Of a DNA stretch of 7,921 nt, positions 1 to 6,215 are shown piece by piece. Where the stretch lies: contig JAUCGN010000076.1 of NCBI GenBank assembly GCA_030378125.1, positions 1-7,921 of the forward strand. The letters are read 5' to 3'. The notes under the pieces were generated by a model that saw only the letters and a program-made list of their open reading frames with translations, did not search any database and was not told where the DNA came from. Origin of the DNA: Thiotrichales bacterium HSG1 (lineage in GTDB: Bacteria > Pseudomonadota > Gammaproteobacteria > Beggiatoales > Beggiatoaceae). The first letter of the stretch is position 1. Each line of letters opens with the position of its first letter. The position numbers and the translations under genes are program-made.

Positions 1-1
1 G

Positions 2-1024
2 GTAATTGTCTATTCTGATATTTTTACCGATTTTTCTAAAAAAGTTATTGCAGTTTTATCAGTAATTATTGATCGCACTGATTACATAATAGCAATGAAA
101 AGGACCAGGAAAATCATACTAAATATAGCTCTTATTGCTTTATCTGTGATTTCTACTATATTTTTTATCATTGGTCAAATGATGGGTAAACCTATTTCTA
201 AAGTATCTAAAGCTATGAAAGAGATAGCAAATGGTAATTTAAATTTTGAGACATGTACCGTTAGTCGCCGTGATGAAATCGGCATGATACAACGTGCTGT
301 AATGGAAATATCTAAATCAATGAAAAACATGATAAATGATATTCAAACTACAGTTACTGCAGTCCAAAATGGTGATACAAGCAAACGAGTTGACATCTCC
401 AAATTATCCGGTTTCATGCGATCATTAGGAGAAACGACTAACCAATCAGTAGAAGTGACTTGTGCATTGCAAGAACTTACTGAACGAAATGCTAAACAGG
501 ATTGGTTAAAAACTGGACAAACTAAGTTAAATGAACAAATGAGTGGAACTCAAGGAATTGAAGAATTAGCACATAACATTATTACTTTTTTATGTAATTA
601 TTTAGAAGATATACAAGTAGGAGCATTTTATTTAGTCGCAGAATCTGAACAGTTAAAATTAATTGCAACTTATGCTTATACTAAACGCAAACAACTTGCA
701 AATGAATTTAAGTTTGGAGAAGGTCTAGTTGGTCAAGCAGCTTTAGAAAAACAAAGTATTGTGATCACTCAAGCACCAGAAGATTACATTCAAGTTCAAT
801 CTGGAATTGGTGAATCCGTACCAAGAAATATTCTAGTAACTCCATTTTTTTATGAAAAGGAGTTAAATGGAGTGATAGAAATGGCTTCTTTACAGGAAGT
901 ATCTGAGATTCAGCTAGAATTTATTGAACAAATCATGCCACATATTGGGATAGCAATGAATACTGCCCAGTCTAGAACTAAGTTACAGAATTTATTACAT
1001 AATAGAGATAGTTCTTCTACCTAA
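2..1024 (+). CDS. Membrane sensor with HAMP and GAF domains, 5' end outside the window, no output domain
   Basis: The frame is open to the window edge, so this is the C-terminal 340 residues of a longer protein; the ATG at 95 is internal. Residues encoded by 2-94 (including VLSVIIDRTDY) resemble the last strand and helix of an extracytoplasmic Cache-like sensory domain. Counting from the Met at 95: a transmembrane helix at 7-27, a HAMP domain at about 30-80 (KPISKVSKAMKEIANGNL, then RRDEIGMIQ), a second HAMP-like linker at 89-120 (QNGDTSKRVD), and a GAF domain at about 152-292 (FGEGLVGQAALEKQSIVI). In related proteins this order usually leads into a histidine kinase or cyclase domain. Here the protein stops about 17 residues after the GAF exit helix, so it either signals through a partner or is a truncated kinase. 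A palindromic repeat begins about 20 bp after the stop. Domain calls are firm; function is inferred. Confidence 0.8.
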   Translation, partial: VIVYSDIFTDFSKKVIAVLSVIIDRTDYIIAMKRTRKIILNIALIALSVISTIFFIIGQMMGKPISKVSKAMKEIANGNLNFETCTVSRRDEIGMIQRAVMEISKSMKNMINDIQTTVTAVQNGDTSKRVDISKLSGFMRSLGETTNQSVEVTCALQELTERNAKQDWLKTGQTKLNEQMSGTQGIEELAHNIITFLCNYLEDIQVGAFYLVAESEQLKLIATYAYTKRKQLANEFKFGEGLVGQAALEKQSIVITQAPEDYIQVQSGIGESVPRNILVTPFFYEKELNGVIEMASLQEVSEIQLEFIEQIMPHIGIAMNTAQSRTKLQNLLHNRDSSST

Positions 1025-1044
1025 TGAGCTATTGTTCAATAGTT

Positions 1045-1135
1045 GATAGTCCTAAATAAAGTAGTGATGATTCTAAAAACCTTCTAGTGTTTTAAAGACC
1101 TGGAAGGTTTTACCACTATATATTTTAGGACTATC
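1045..1135 (+). repeat. Palindromic repeat, copy A (both ends intact)
   Basis: This ~90 bp imperfect palindrome has terminal arms GATAGTCCTAAATA and TATTTTAGGACTATC. Its inner hairpin pairs AAAACCTTCTAG (1076-1087) with CTGGAAGGTTTT (1100-1111) around a 12-nt loop. The same sequence recurs in the same orientation at 4623-4709 and 7712-7796. It lies just after the stop of the HAMP-GAF gene and overlaps the 3' end of the small minus-strand gene. The hairpin is followed by T4 on the plus strand and T5 on the minus strand, so it may terminate transcription from both sides. That role is inferred from structure. Confidence 0.75.
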
Positions 1136-1333
1136 TGTGCATGAACCTCCATAAACCGCCATGATGCTTTTTAATTCTTGTAGCAGATTTGTTCTTTGTT
1201 CAGGGTTTAAAGGTTCTATTATATCAATTATTTGTCCTTGTTCAAGCTGCTGGATTATTTGAGTTACTGCTTGACAGCCTTGATTGCAAATATATTCTAA
1301 ACATGAATCAACTTGTTTCTCTTTGGTAATCAT
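1073..1333 (-). CDS. Small cysteine-containing hypothetical protein with a repeat-encoded C-terminal tail
   Basis: This 86-residue protein is soluble, mostly helical and rich in glutamine (QIIQQLEQGQ), with cysteines at 11, 16, 20 and 65. I do not recognise the family. The ATG lies 20 bp downstream of the Roco stop, on the same strand and with no obvious Shine-Dalgarno, so it is probably co-transcribed with the Roco gene and may be its partner. Residues 67-86 (DSPKIYSGKTFQVFKTLEGF) are encoded exactly by palindromic repeat copy A, and the stop codon lies in the repeat's T-run. The native protein therefore probably ended near Cys65, and insertion of the repeat replaced the original terminus. 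It could be a fortuitous frame, but the Roco context and the clean body sequence argue for a real gene. Confidence 0.6.
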   Translation of the reverse strand: MITKEKQVDSCLEYICNQGCQAVTQIIQQLEQGQIIDIIEPLNPEQRTNLLQELKSIMAVYGGSCTDSPKIYSGKTFQVFKTLEGF

Positions 1334-1353
1334 AGTTGGTTAAGTATGTGAAA

Positions 1354-3405
1354 TTAAAGTATGGCCATAATTGTTGCAACGACAGCAGCTATTGCTCCAA
1401 TAATACCAGCAAATCCAACTGCATAATCAAAAATTGTTCTTGGAGGTTTATCTTCTTCAATAATTTTCTTAGCCTCTGGTTTATAAACTTCTATCTTTTC
1501 AATCCCATCCAGTAGTTTGCTTATTGCTGTTTCTTCTCTCAATTTGGGAATAAAAAAGGTGTTTTTGCCCATTTCTTCTGATATAAGTAGGTCTTCATAT
1601 GCAATTATTTCAGTTTTATACGGGACTTGTTCAATAGCATTGATTTTAGGGATTGATTGGTGGAGGTATTCAAACTGTTTACGGATTTCAGTTAGGAATT
1701 TACGGCTGGTTTTGCCAGTTACCCAAATGAAAACTTTCTTGTCTTCGACATCGGATTTAACCAGAGCTTTGTTGCCATCTTTAACTAAAACAACACCGCT
1801 ATGCCAGTAAGTTTTTTTGGAGATAAGTTGTTGCATTCGCACAATAAAGCGGGACATAATGCTGCTGGGCAATACGTCATAGTGATATTGGAAAGCAAGG
1901 CTATTTTCATAATCCCAGTTGATATCTGGTTCTTCTTTGGCAAGTAGTTCTGGGATAAGGAATTGTTGGCGGTTGGAATTCTGAATCTCGAAGCAGAGTT
2001 CAAATTTTTCCATCATGTCGATGATAATAGATTGTTTGTCTGCTGGATAGTTGTGTTGATTTAATAAGTTGGCTAATTGGTCAAGTTTTAATACCCCTTT
2101 GTTTTGGTTTAAGTCAAATGAATTCAATAGTTTGTAAACACCTTGTGTCACCCATTCGGGGTTGAGGATGTTGGTATTGCGTAATTGGGGACGGAGTTGG
2201 TCGTCACGGAAGTTGAGGACTATGCCTAAATCGTGTAGGAAGCCGATTAAAGTCTGTTGGCTGAGTTCGTCCGCTACGGTTTGTTGTTCGCATATTTGGA
2301 TGTATTCGGCATAGTCAATATAATCTTTGTCCATGTCTTCTAAAGTTTGTTTAACTTGGAACCAATCGCTTGGGAAAGGGTCGTGGACATGTTCTAAATT
2401 ATCTAGTTGATATTTGAGGTTTTCAACAAGTTCGGGAATGCCTTGGTTAGTTTTGCAGGATATATCAAAGAAAGTTTTCAGGCTGGGATATTTGGCTTTT
2501 AAACCTCGTTTGTTGATGTCTAATGGGTGTTGGTCGGTTTTGTTGATGGCAATGATAATAGGGGAATCACCACCGAAGCTTTGGATTAGCTTGAGCCAGT
2601 ATTCAACTCGGCTTTCTTGTTCACCTTGGCGAGCATCAAGGACAAGGATGTAGAGGCTACGTTTGGTTAGGAAGAATTGGTGGGTTGCATGCATGATTTC
2701 TTGGCCACCAAAGTCCCAGATGTTGAGGCGGATGTTTTCAGCATTAACTTCGACTTGCCATTGGTTAATTTGAATGCCTTCGGTTTTGTTTTCGGCATCG
2801 TTGTAAATATCTTTGGTTAGGCGGGTAACAAGGGAAGTTTTGCCAACACCACCTTGTCCTAGGATAAGCATTTTGGCTTCGTTGAGAGGTTTGCGTTTTT
2901 TTGCAAGTTGGATGTTGTAGTTGTTTATTTTGGTGGGATTACAGCTATCTAATATTTCTGGGGGGATAGATAATTTATTTTCCATTAAACCTAACAGGTT
3001 CAAATTTTCTAATTTAGCCATTTCAACTGGCCAAACACTCAATTGATTATTATTTAAATTTAAAACTTGCAAATTAACTAAATTAGCCATTTCAACCGGC
3101 CATGTACTCAGTTGATTATCACTTAAATCTAACTTTTGCAAATTAACTAAATTGGCCATTTCAACAGGCCAAACACTCAGTTGATTATCACTTAAATATA
3201 ACTTTTGCAAATTAACTAAGTTAGCCATTTCAATCGGAACTTCTGTTAATTCCAAGTTATATAGTAATAATTTAATTACTTGTTCTGAATCGTTTAGTTC
3301 ATATTTAGGTTCAGACCAATCTGTTATTTTTTCATCAAACTTAGCTTCAAATTTTATATTTAATTTTTTCTCTAACTTTTTGATAATATCTAAATCTTTG
3401 GACAT
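1354..3405 (-). CDS. Roco-family protein: LRR, Roc GTPase, COR domain and C-terminal membrane tail
   Basis: This 683-residue protein starts with a short helical region and then leucine-rich repeats of 23 residues (about 55-148, WPVEMANLVNLQ...LSDNQLS). A Roc GTPase follows at about 177-335, with P-loop GQGGVGKTS at 183-191, DxxG as DFGGQE at 231-236, NKTD at 288-291 and SCK at 316-318. All nucleotide-binding motifs are intact. A COR region covers about 345-600: a winged-helix half with NPEWVTQGVYKLL, then a beta-rich half with FQYHYDVLPSSIMSRFI. The last 23 residues (661-683) are hydrophobic and look like a C-terminal membrane anchor, which I infer makes this a tail-anchored cytoplasmic switch. 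Bacterial Roco proteins dimerise through COR and cycle with GTP; their roles are mostly unknown. The ATG has an AAGGA 8 nt upstream. The small gene at 1073-1333 follows directly. Confidence 0.93.
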   Translation of the reverse strand: MSKDLDIIKKLEKKLNIKFEAKFDEKITDWSEPKYELNDSEQVIKLLLYNLELTEVPIEMANLVNLQKLYLSDNQLSVWPVEMANLVNLQKLDLSDNQLSTWPVEMANLVNLQVLNLNNNQLSVWPVEMAKLENLNLLGLMENKLSIPPEILDSCNPTKINNYNIQLAKKRKPLNEAKMLILGQGGVGKTSLVTRLTKDIYNDAENKTEGIQINQWQVEVNAENIRLNIWDFGGQEIMHATHQFFLTKRSLYILVLDARQGEQESRVEYWLKLIQSFGGDSPIIIAINKTDQHPLDINKRGLKAKYPSLKTFFDISCKTNQGIPELVENLKYQLDNLEHVHDPFPSDWFQVKQTLEDMDKDYIDYAEYIQICEQQTVADELSQQTLIGFLHDLGIVLNFRDDQLRPQLRNTNILNPEWVTQGVYKLLNSFDLNQNKGVLKLDQLANLLNQHNYPADKQSIIIDMMEKFELCFEIQNSNRQQFLIPELLAKEEPDINWDYENSLAFQYHYDVLPSSIMSRFIVRMQQLISKKTYWHSGVVLVKDGNKALVKSDVEDKKVFIWVTGKTSRKFLTEIRKQFEYLHQSIPKINAIEQVPYKTEIIAYEDLLISEEMGKNTFFIPKLREETAISKLLDGIEKIEVYKPEAKKIIEEDKPPRTIFDYAVGFAGIIGAIAAVVATIMAIL
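3017..3240 (-). repeat. Tandem 69-bp repeats encoding the LRR array of the Roco gene
   Basis: Near-identical 69-bp units start at 3017, 3086 and 3155, with a partial fourth from 3224. Each opens on the plus strand with GCCATTTCAA and encodes one 23-residue LRR (PVEMANLVNLQ...NQLS). By eye, neighbouring units differ at only about ten percent or so of positions, and the period is exact. This indicates recent duplication or homogenisation, so repeat number may vary between strains. The last LRR toward the GTPase (KLENLNLLGLMENKLS) is more diverged. Confidence 0.85.
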
Positions 3406-3413
3406 TTTTTGGT

Positions 3414-3418
3414 TCCTT
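3414..3418 (-). promoter_or_regulatory. Ribosome binding site of the Roco gene
   Basis: The minus strand reads AAGGA here, 8 nt before the ATG at 3405. It fixes the start chosen for the Roco gene. No convincing promoter can be placed upstream because the palindromic repeat block begins at 3432. Confidence 0.6.
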
Positions 3419-3431
3419 TTGTTTTTTATTT

Positions 3432-3557
3432 GTTTTGAACAAGATTATGCAGGATTAAAGGATAAAATCTGATTAAACCTTTAAAACCTTTTTTATAGGT
3501 TGATGCTTTTGATTTAATCATGTTTTATCCTTTAATCCTGCATAATCTTGTTCAAAC
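3432..3557 (+). repeat. 126-bp palindromic element, copy 1 (34-bp perfect inverted repeats)
   Basis: The left arm 3434-3467 and right arm 3523-3556 are perfect reverse complements (TTTGAACAAGATTATGCAGG...). They flank about 55 bp that contains a smaller stem around AACCTTTAAAACC. An inverted second copy lies at 3854-3977, and the right arm alone recurs at 3665-3699. There is no ORF inside. The size and inverted ends suggest a non-autonomous mobile or recombinogenic repeat. Related GGATTAA-rich intergenic repeats occur in other repeat-rich bacterial genomes, but I cannot name a family. Confidence 0.8.
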
Positions 3558-3853
3558 ATCTTCATCTGAATCAGGATTAACAGGATTATTTGTCAGAATC
3601 AGGATTAACAGAATTATAGAATTTTCAGAATAAAATCACAATCGGTTTTTAGGTTTTAATCATGTTTTATCCTTTAATCCTGCATAATCTTGTTCAAACA
3701 TTTTCATCTGAATCAGGATTTACAAGATTATAGAATTATTTGTCTGAATCAGAATTTTCAGAATTATAGAATTTTCAGAATGAAATCACAAGCGGTTTTT
3801 GGGTTTTAATTCTGCAAATCCTCAAATCCTGTGAATTCTGATTCTGACAAGAT
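3558..3853 (+). repeat. Two tandem ~142-bp units of GAATCAGGATTAACAGGATT-type repeats
   Basis: Unit one (about 3558-3699) and unit two (about 3700-3840) share the order: CTTCATCTGAATCAGGATT, short ATTATAGAATTTTCAGAAT words, AAATCACAAxCGGTTTTT, then TTTTAAT. Across the boundary, 3513-3578 and 3655-3720 are identical over 66 bp except one base (3560 versus 3702). The second unit then degenerates (AATCCTCAAATCCTG). No coding potential is seen on either strand. The block sits between the two inverted palindromes. Confidence 0.75.
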
Positions 3854-3977
3854 GTTTTGAACAGGATTTAACGGATTAAAAGATAAAACACGATTAAATC
3901 AAAAGCATCAATCTACAAAAAAGGTTTTAAAGGTTTAATCAGATTTTATCCTTTAATCCGTGTAATCATGTTCAAAC
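3854..3977 (-). repeat. ~124-bp palindromic element, copy 2, opposite orientation
   Basis: Read on the plus strand, this segment matches the reverse complement of 3432-3557 over nearly its full length, including the inner GATTAAATCAAAAGCATCAA and AAAAAAGGTTTTAAAGGTTT stretches. There are scattered substitutions and small indels, mainly in the outer arms. Together, copies 1 and 2 form a long inverted pair enclosing about 300 bp. This could permit inversion of the enclosed segment, or represent a composite unit. Confidence 0.75.
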
Positions 3978-4064
3978 ATTTTCATCTGAATCAGAATTTT
4001 CGGTAGTGGGCTTGGACTATTTTGAAGTTTATAAATACGCTTAAATATCAGTGCGTTATACAAA

Positions 4065-4319
4065 ATAGATTTAGAATCAGGGCAAATAATTATAATGGAT
4101 AATGCCTCTTTTCACAAATCAATTGAAACTGAATTATTAATAAAGCAATCAAGATGTTTGTTATTATTTTTACCAGCATATTCACCAGAATTTAATCCAA
4201 TTGAACATACTTGGGTTTCATTAAAACGTTACATTAAGCGGTTTCGTCATAAATTTGATTCGGTTATCGAAACTATAGAGTATATCTTTCTTAATATAGG
4301 TTGTTTTTATGGTACATAA
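4065..4319 (+). pseudogene. IS630-family transposase, C-terminal fragment
   Basis: About 85 codons carry the end of a DDE transposase of the IS630/Tc1-mariner group. The second catalytic Asp is in IIIMDNASFHKS, followed by LLLFLPAYSPEFNPIEHTW with the final acidic residue, and a basic LKRYIKRFRHKF tail. Full-length members are about 300 residues or more. The DNA-binding domain and first catalytic Asp are missing, because the frame is closed by a TAA at 4032-4034 and the sequence before it is repeat DNA. The ATG at 4095 lies inside the conserved core, so it is not a true start. It is a dead remnant; no terminal inverted repeats can be assigned. Confidence 0.85.
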
Positions 4320-4333
4320 ATATAGGAATGTTA

Positions 4334-4530
4334 CTATAGCGCAAAGAAACTAAGGGATTTCTGTTGACACTTTGGGTTTTGGTTCTTTTAATCCAACCAC
4401 CTCTTTACCAAATGTGAAATTTGTTGTCTCATCGTACAATTAAAGCGTTCAATACTATATGTTTGGTCTGTCCCAATTAATCGTTGATTATTTTTCACCA
4501 CTTGACAAGTAATAACCAACTTTAGTATGA
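4334..4530 (-). pseudogene. IS1-family transposase (InsB-like) fragment, frameshifted
   Basis: On the minus strand, 4391-4529 is open and encodes QTYSIERFNCTMRQQISHLV, the hallmark of the IS1-type DDE transposase C-terminus (TYTIERxN...RxxLxRLxRK). After VKRWLD a stop occurs (4388-4390). A short downstream piece reads KSLSFFAL in another frame, matching the KTLSFSKK-like block that normally follows, so a small insertion or frameshift has broken the gene. No start is present, and the upstream part is missing where the tRNA gene begins. It is too short and broken to be active. Confidence 0.65.
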
Positions 4531-4531
4531 T
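4502..4531 (+). promoter_or_regulatory. Sigma-70-type promoter of tRNA-Pro
   Basis: A perfect -35 box TTGACA (4502-4507) and a -10 box TATGAT (4526-4531) are separated by 18 bp. The -10 ends 7 bp before the first tRNA base, so transcription would begin at or just before the mature 5' end. The -35 lies within sequence that, on the opposite strand, is part of the IS1-like transposase remnant. Confidence 0.75.
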
Positions 4532-4538
4532 TCACTAA

Positions 4539-4615
4539 CGGGGTGTAGCGCAGCCTGGTAGCGCACCACAATGGGGTTGTGGTGGTCGGAAGTTCAAATC
4601 TTCTCACCCCGACCA
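4539..4615 (+). tRNA. tRNA-Pro (anticodon GGG)
   Basis: This 77-nt cloverleaf includes an encoded CCA. The acceptor stem pairs CGGGGTG (4539-4545) with CACCCCG (4605-4611), the discriminator is A4612, and CCA is at 4613-4615. The anticodon stem pairs CCACA (4566-4570) with TGTGG (4578-4582). The loop ATGGGGT gives anticodon GGG at 4573-4575 and G37, with A32 and U38 at the loop ends as known for Pro-GGG isoacceptors. The T-loop is TTCAAAT. It decodes CCC and CCU. A promoter lies directly upstream and palindromic repeat copy B begins 7 nt downstream, possibly serving as terminator. Confidence 0.97.
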
Positions 4616-4622
4616 TATCTGT

Positions 4623-4709
4623 TGGTAGTCCTAAACTAAATAATGATGGCTTTAAAAAAACCTGTCGGGTATCAAAATACCGGTCGGTTTGCCACTACCT
4701 AAAATATTC
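4623..4709 (+). repeat. Palindromic repeat, copy B
   Basis: This is the same element as 1045-1135: GGTAGTCCTAAACTAAATAA at the left, GCCACTACCTAAAATATTC at the right with its outer end degenerate. Its inner hairpin pairs 4658-4672 with 4677-4690 around a CAAA loop, with mismatches. It fills the gap between the tRNA 3' end and the stop of the convergent coiled-coil gene (4715). On the minus strand the hairpin is followed by seven T's (plus-strand A-run at 4654-4660), the form of an intrinsic terminator for that gene. Confidence 0.75.
4654..4690 (-). terminator. Probable intrinsic terminator of the coiled-coil gene, within repeat copy B
   Basis: Read on the minus strand, an imperfect GC-containing stem (AACCGACCGGTAT with ATACCCGACAGGTT) closes a 4-nt loop and runs into T7. 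It starts about 25 bp after the TGA stop at 4715-4717. The stem has mismatches, so strength is uncertain. Confidence 0.5.
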
Positions 4710-4714
4710 CTGAA

Positions 4715-5485
4715 TCATTCTTCCGTAGAACCAGCAATGCCAGCAATTAACATTTGAAATTGTGCTTCAAGTGACTTTAATTTATCATCTTGTTGTTGAT
4801 AATGTTTGGCAACTTCAGCCTCTAAAGCTAACTTTAAATCACTTATTTGCTGTTCATTTTGGTTAGGATTGATTGCTTGTTCTGCCATGTTTTGTAATTT
4901 AGCAGTGAGCATTTTAAGTTTACTAGCATGATCATTAATCTGACCACTTATATCAGTATTTTTGGACATTCTAATGCTTAGTTGTTTCCTTTCACGTTGC
5001 AAATTAGCTATATTTCTATTAATAGATTGTAACTGTACTTGCAGTCCTTTAACCTCATCAGTTTGACTTTTAGTTAAGCTTTTTGTCTTATTTTTAAGAG
5101 CAGTTTGTAATGACGTAGTTTGTTGATTTAACTTCTTATCAAATGAATTCACCTTGCTAGTTAAGTTTTTGAATTGTTTAGCGAAAGTTTTCAACTGATT
5201 TTCTAATTCATGAACTTTGGTATTTCGATTATCAGTTGTACCCAAAGGTATATTCTGTTTGGAAGCTGTCATTACAATAGTATTGCTGTCTATAACCGGT
5301 TTTGATTCAGACTGTAAACGAGTTTCCAATTGCTCAATTCTAGTTTCTAGGACGGATATATTTTTGTTGTTTAATAGACTGGTTACCATCACTATTATAA
5401 CAATCAATACAATCAAGCTGGATACACCTGCAATAATGGAACTACTATTGTTGGTTGTTTCAGTTGTACTATCTTCGGTTCCCAT
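4715..5485 (-). CDS. Membrane-anchored coiled-coil protein of unknown function
   Basis: This 256-residue protein has a short polar acidic N-terminus (1-16) and one strongly hydrophobic segment at about 17-38 (IIAGVSSLIVLIVIIVMVTS) acting as a signal anchor. A long helical region rich in Q, K, N and S follows, with heptad-like leucines: ISVLETRIEQLETRL at 43-57, LENQLKTFAKQFKNLTSKV, LQVQLQSINRNIANLQRERK, and up to LKSLEAQFQMLIAGI near the C-terminus. No enzymatic motif or cysteine is visible. It may be a structural, tethering or scaffold protein; which side of the membrane the coil occupies is unclear. An AGAGAGG ribosome site stands 6 nt before the ATG, supporting the start. The gene is divergent from iscU and convergent with tRNA-Pro; neither neighbour suggests a role. 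Confidence 0.75.
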   Translation of the reverse strand: MGTEDSTTETTNNSSSIIAGVSSLIVLIVIIVMVTSLLNNKNISVLETRIEQLETRLQSESKPVIDSNTIVMTASKQNIPLGTTDNRNTKVHELENQLKTFAKQFKNLTSKVNSFDKKLNQQTTSLQTALKNKTKSLTKSQTDEVKGLQVQLQSINRNIANLQRERKQLSIRMSKNTDISGQINDHASKLKMLTAKLQNMAEQAINPNQNEQQISDLKLALEAEVAKHYQQQDDKLKSLEAQFQMLIAGIAGSTEE

Positions 5486-5491
5486 AAAATA

Positions 5492-5498
5492 CCTCTCT
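5492..5498 (-). promoter_or_regulatory. Ribosome binding site of the coiled-coil gene
   Basis: AGAGAGG on the minus strand, 6 nt before the ATG at 5485, decides the start. Confidence 0.6.
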
Positions 5499-5551
5499 GT
5501 TTTTTAGGTTAAAAACACATTAAATATGGCTTAATTTTACCAAAGTAACTT

Positions 5552-5580
5552 ATGTTATCATATGGTCAATTAGCTTGCAA
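5552..5580 (-). promoter_or_regulatory. Possible promoter of the coiled-coil gene
   Basis: On the minus strand, TTGCAA (5575-5580) and TAACAT (5552-5557) are spaced by 17 bp, each matching four of six consensus bases. In such AT-rich DNA this is weak evidence. The facing iscU promoter must lie in the same 198-bp gap, but I could not place it, and I saw no clear IscR-type site. Confidence 0.2.
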
Positions 5581-5673
5581 TTTGTTCAATAATTAATAGT
5601 AACTTAAATGTGTTCAACGTGTAATAATAAGTATTAAGGTATAAGTTATTGGGAAAAGTAAAAATTTTAAAAT

Positions 5674-5678
5674 AGGAG
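5674..5678 (+). promoter_or_regulatory. Ribosome binding site of iscU
   Basis: AGGAG lies 5 nt before the ATG at 5684 and fixes the iscU start. Confidence 0.75.
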
Positions 5679-5683
5679 TTAAT

Positions 5684-6064
5684 ATGGCTTATTCAGAAAG
5701 AGTATTAGACCATTATGAGAAACCTCGTAATGTTGGTAATTTAGATAAAGATGATGCTTCAGTGGGAACTGGAATGGTTGGAGCACCCGCATGTGGTGAC
5801 GTAATGAAGCTACAAATTAAAGTTGGTAATGATGGTGTAATTGAAGATGCTAAATTTAAAACTTATGGTTGTGGTTCAGCTATAGCATCAAGTTCTTTAC
5901 TAACTGAGTGGGTAAAAGGCAAAACTTTAGATGAAGCTGCTGCAATTAAAAATACTGAAATCGCTGAAGAATTAGCTCTACCACCGGTAAAAATACACTG
6001 TAGTGTTTTAGCCGAATCTGCTGTTAAATCAGCTATTGAAGACTATCAAAAGAAAAATGAGTAG
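5684..6064 (+). CDS. iscU: Iron-sulfur cluster assembly scaffold IscU
   Basis: This 126-residue protein is almost the length of E. coli IscU and very similar to it from the first residues (MAYSERVLDHYEKPRNVG). It is the cytoplasmic scaffold on which IscS-derived sulfur and iron form [2Fe-2S] clusters before transfer to apoproteins. All key residues are present: Cys37 and Asp39 in GAPACGD, Cys63 in YGCGSAIASSS, and His105-Cys106. The LPPVK motif at 99-103, recognised by the HscA chaperone, is intact. The unusual point is context: no iscR or iscS precedes it (the upstream gene is divergent and unrelated), and no iscA, hscB, hscA or fdx follows before prpD. Partners must be encoded elsewhere. 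It could be a second iscU copy outside a main isc operon. Confidence 0.97.
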   Translation: MAYSERVLDHYEKPRNVGNLDKDDASVGTGMVGAPACGDVMKLQIKVGNDGVIEDAKFKTYGCGSAIASSSLLTEWVKGKTLDEAAAIKNTEIAEELALPPVKIHCSVLAESAVKSAIEDYQKKNE

Positions 6065-6113
6065 TTTTGAATACTATAGCTCTTAAGATTATATGTATTT
6101 AACTGTGGAGTGT

Positions 6114-6215
6114 ATGAGTAATAATGTCATATATCATAAGAAGATGGATGATATTTTACTTATTCGCCCTACTTTCGGTATTTCTTTATTTGTGTATTTT
6201 AAGGTTAATAAATAA
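6114..6215 (+). CDS. Possible 33-residue leader peptide or small protein coupled to prpD
   Basis: The ORF starts at an ATG with GGAG only 3 nt upstream (6107-6110) and ends with TAA at 6213-6215, sharing an A with the prpD start (TAATG). It encodes a small protein with a basic, polar first half ([13 protein letters not shown]) and a more hydrophobic second half (FGISLFVYF). No homologue is recognised. The start-stop overlap suggests translational coupling, in which ribosomes ending here reinitiate at prpD, whose own Shine-Dalgarno (AAGG 10 nt upstream) is weak. A chance ORF is possible because the spacing of its own ribosome site is short. Confidence 0.35.
   Translation: MSNNVIYHKKMDDILLIRPTFGISLFVYFKVNK

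Noticed and set aside
1029..1042. Short palindrome CTATTG-TT-CAATAG after the HAMP-GAF stop
   Set aside because: Two-base loop and no U-tract; unlikely as a terminator on its own, and short palindromes are expected by chance in AT-rich DNA.
1517..1810. Plus-strand ORF of 97 codons
   Set aside because: It lies antisense within the Roco gene, whose domains are intact; composition is typical of a shadow frame.
1785..2003. Second minus-strand ORF of 72 codons
   Set aside because: It is an alternative frame inside the Roco COR region.
2414..2653. Plus-strand ORF of 79 codons
   Set aside because: It is antisense to the Roc GTPase domain and has no recognisable motif.
3432..3977. Possible CRISPR array
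   Set aside because: Repeats are long, degenerate and in both orientations, with no regularly sized unique spacers and no cas genes.
5217..5507. Plus-strand ORF of 96 codons with hydrophobic stretches
   Set aside because: It is antisense to the coiled-coil gene; its hydrophobicity mirrors that gene's transmembrane region and low-complexity codons, and it has no Shine-Dalgarno.
5613..5645. Candidate iscU promoter TTCAAC ... TATAAG
   Set aside because: The spacer is about 21 bp and both boxes are weak, so it is not supportable.
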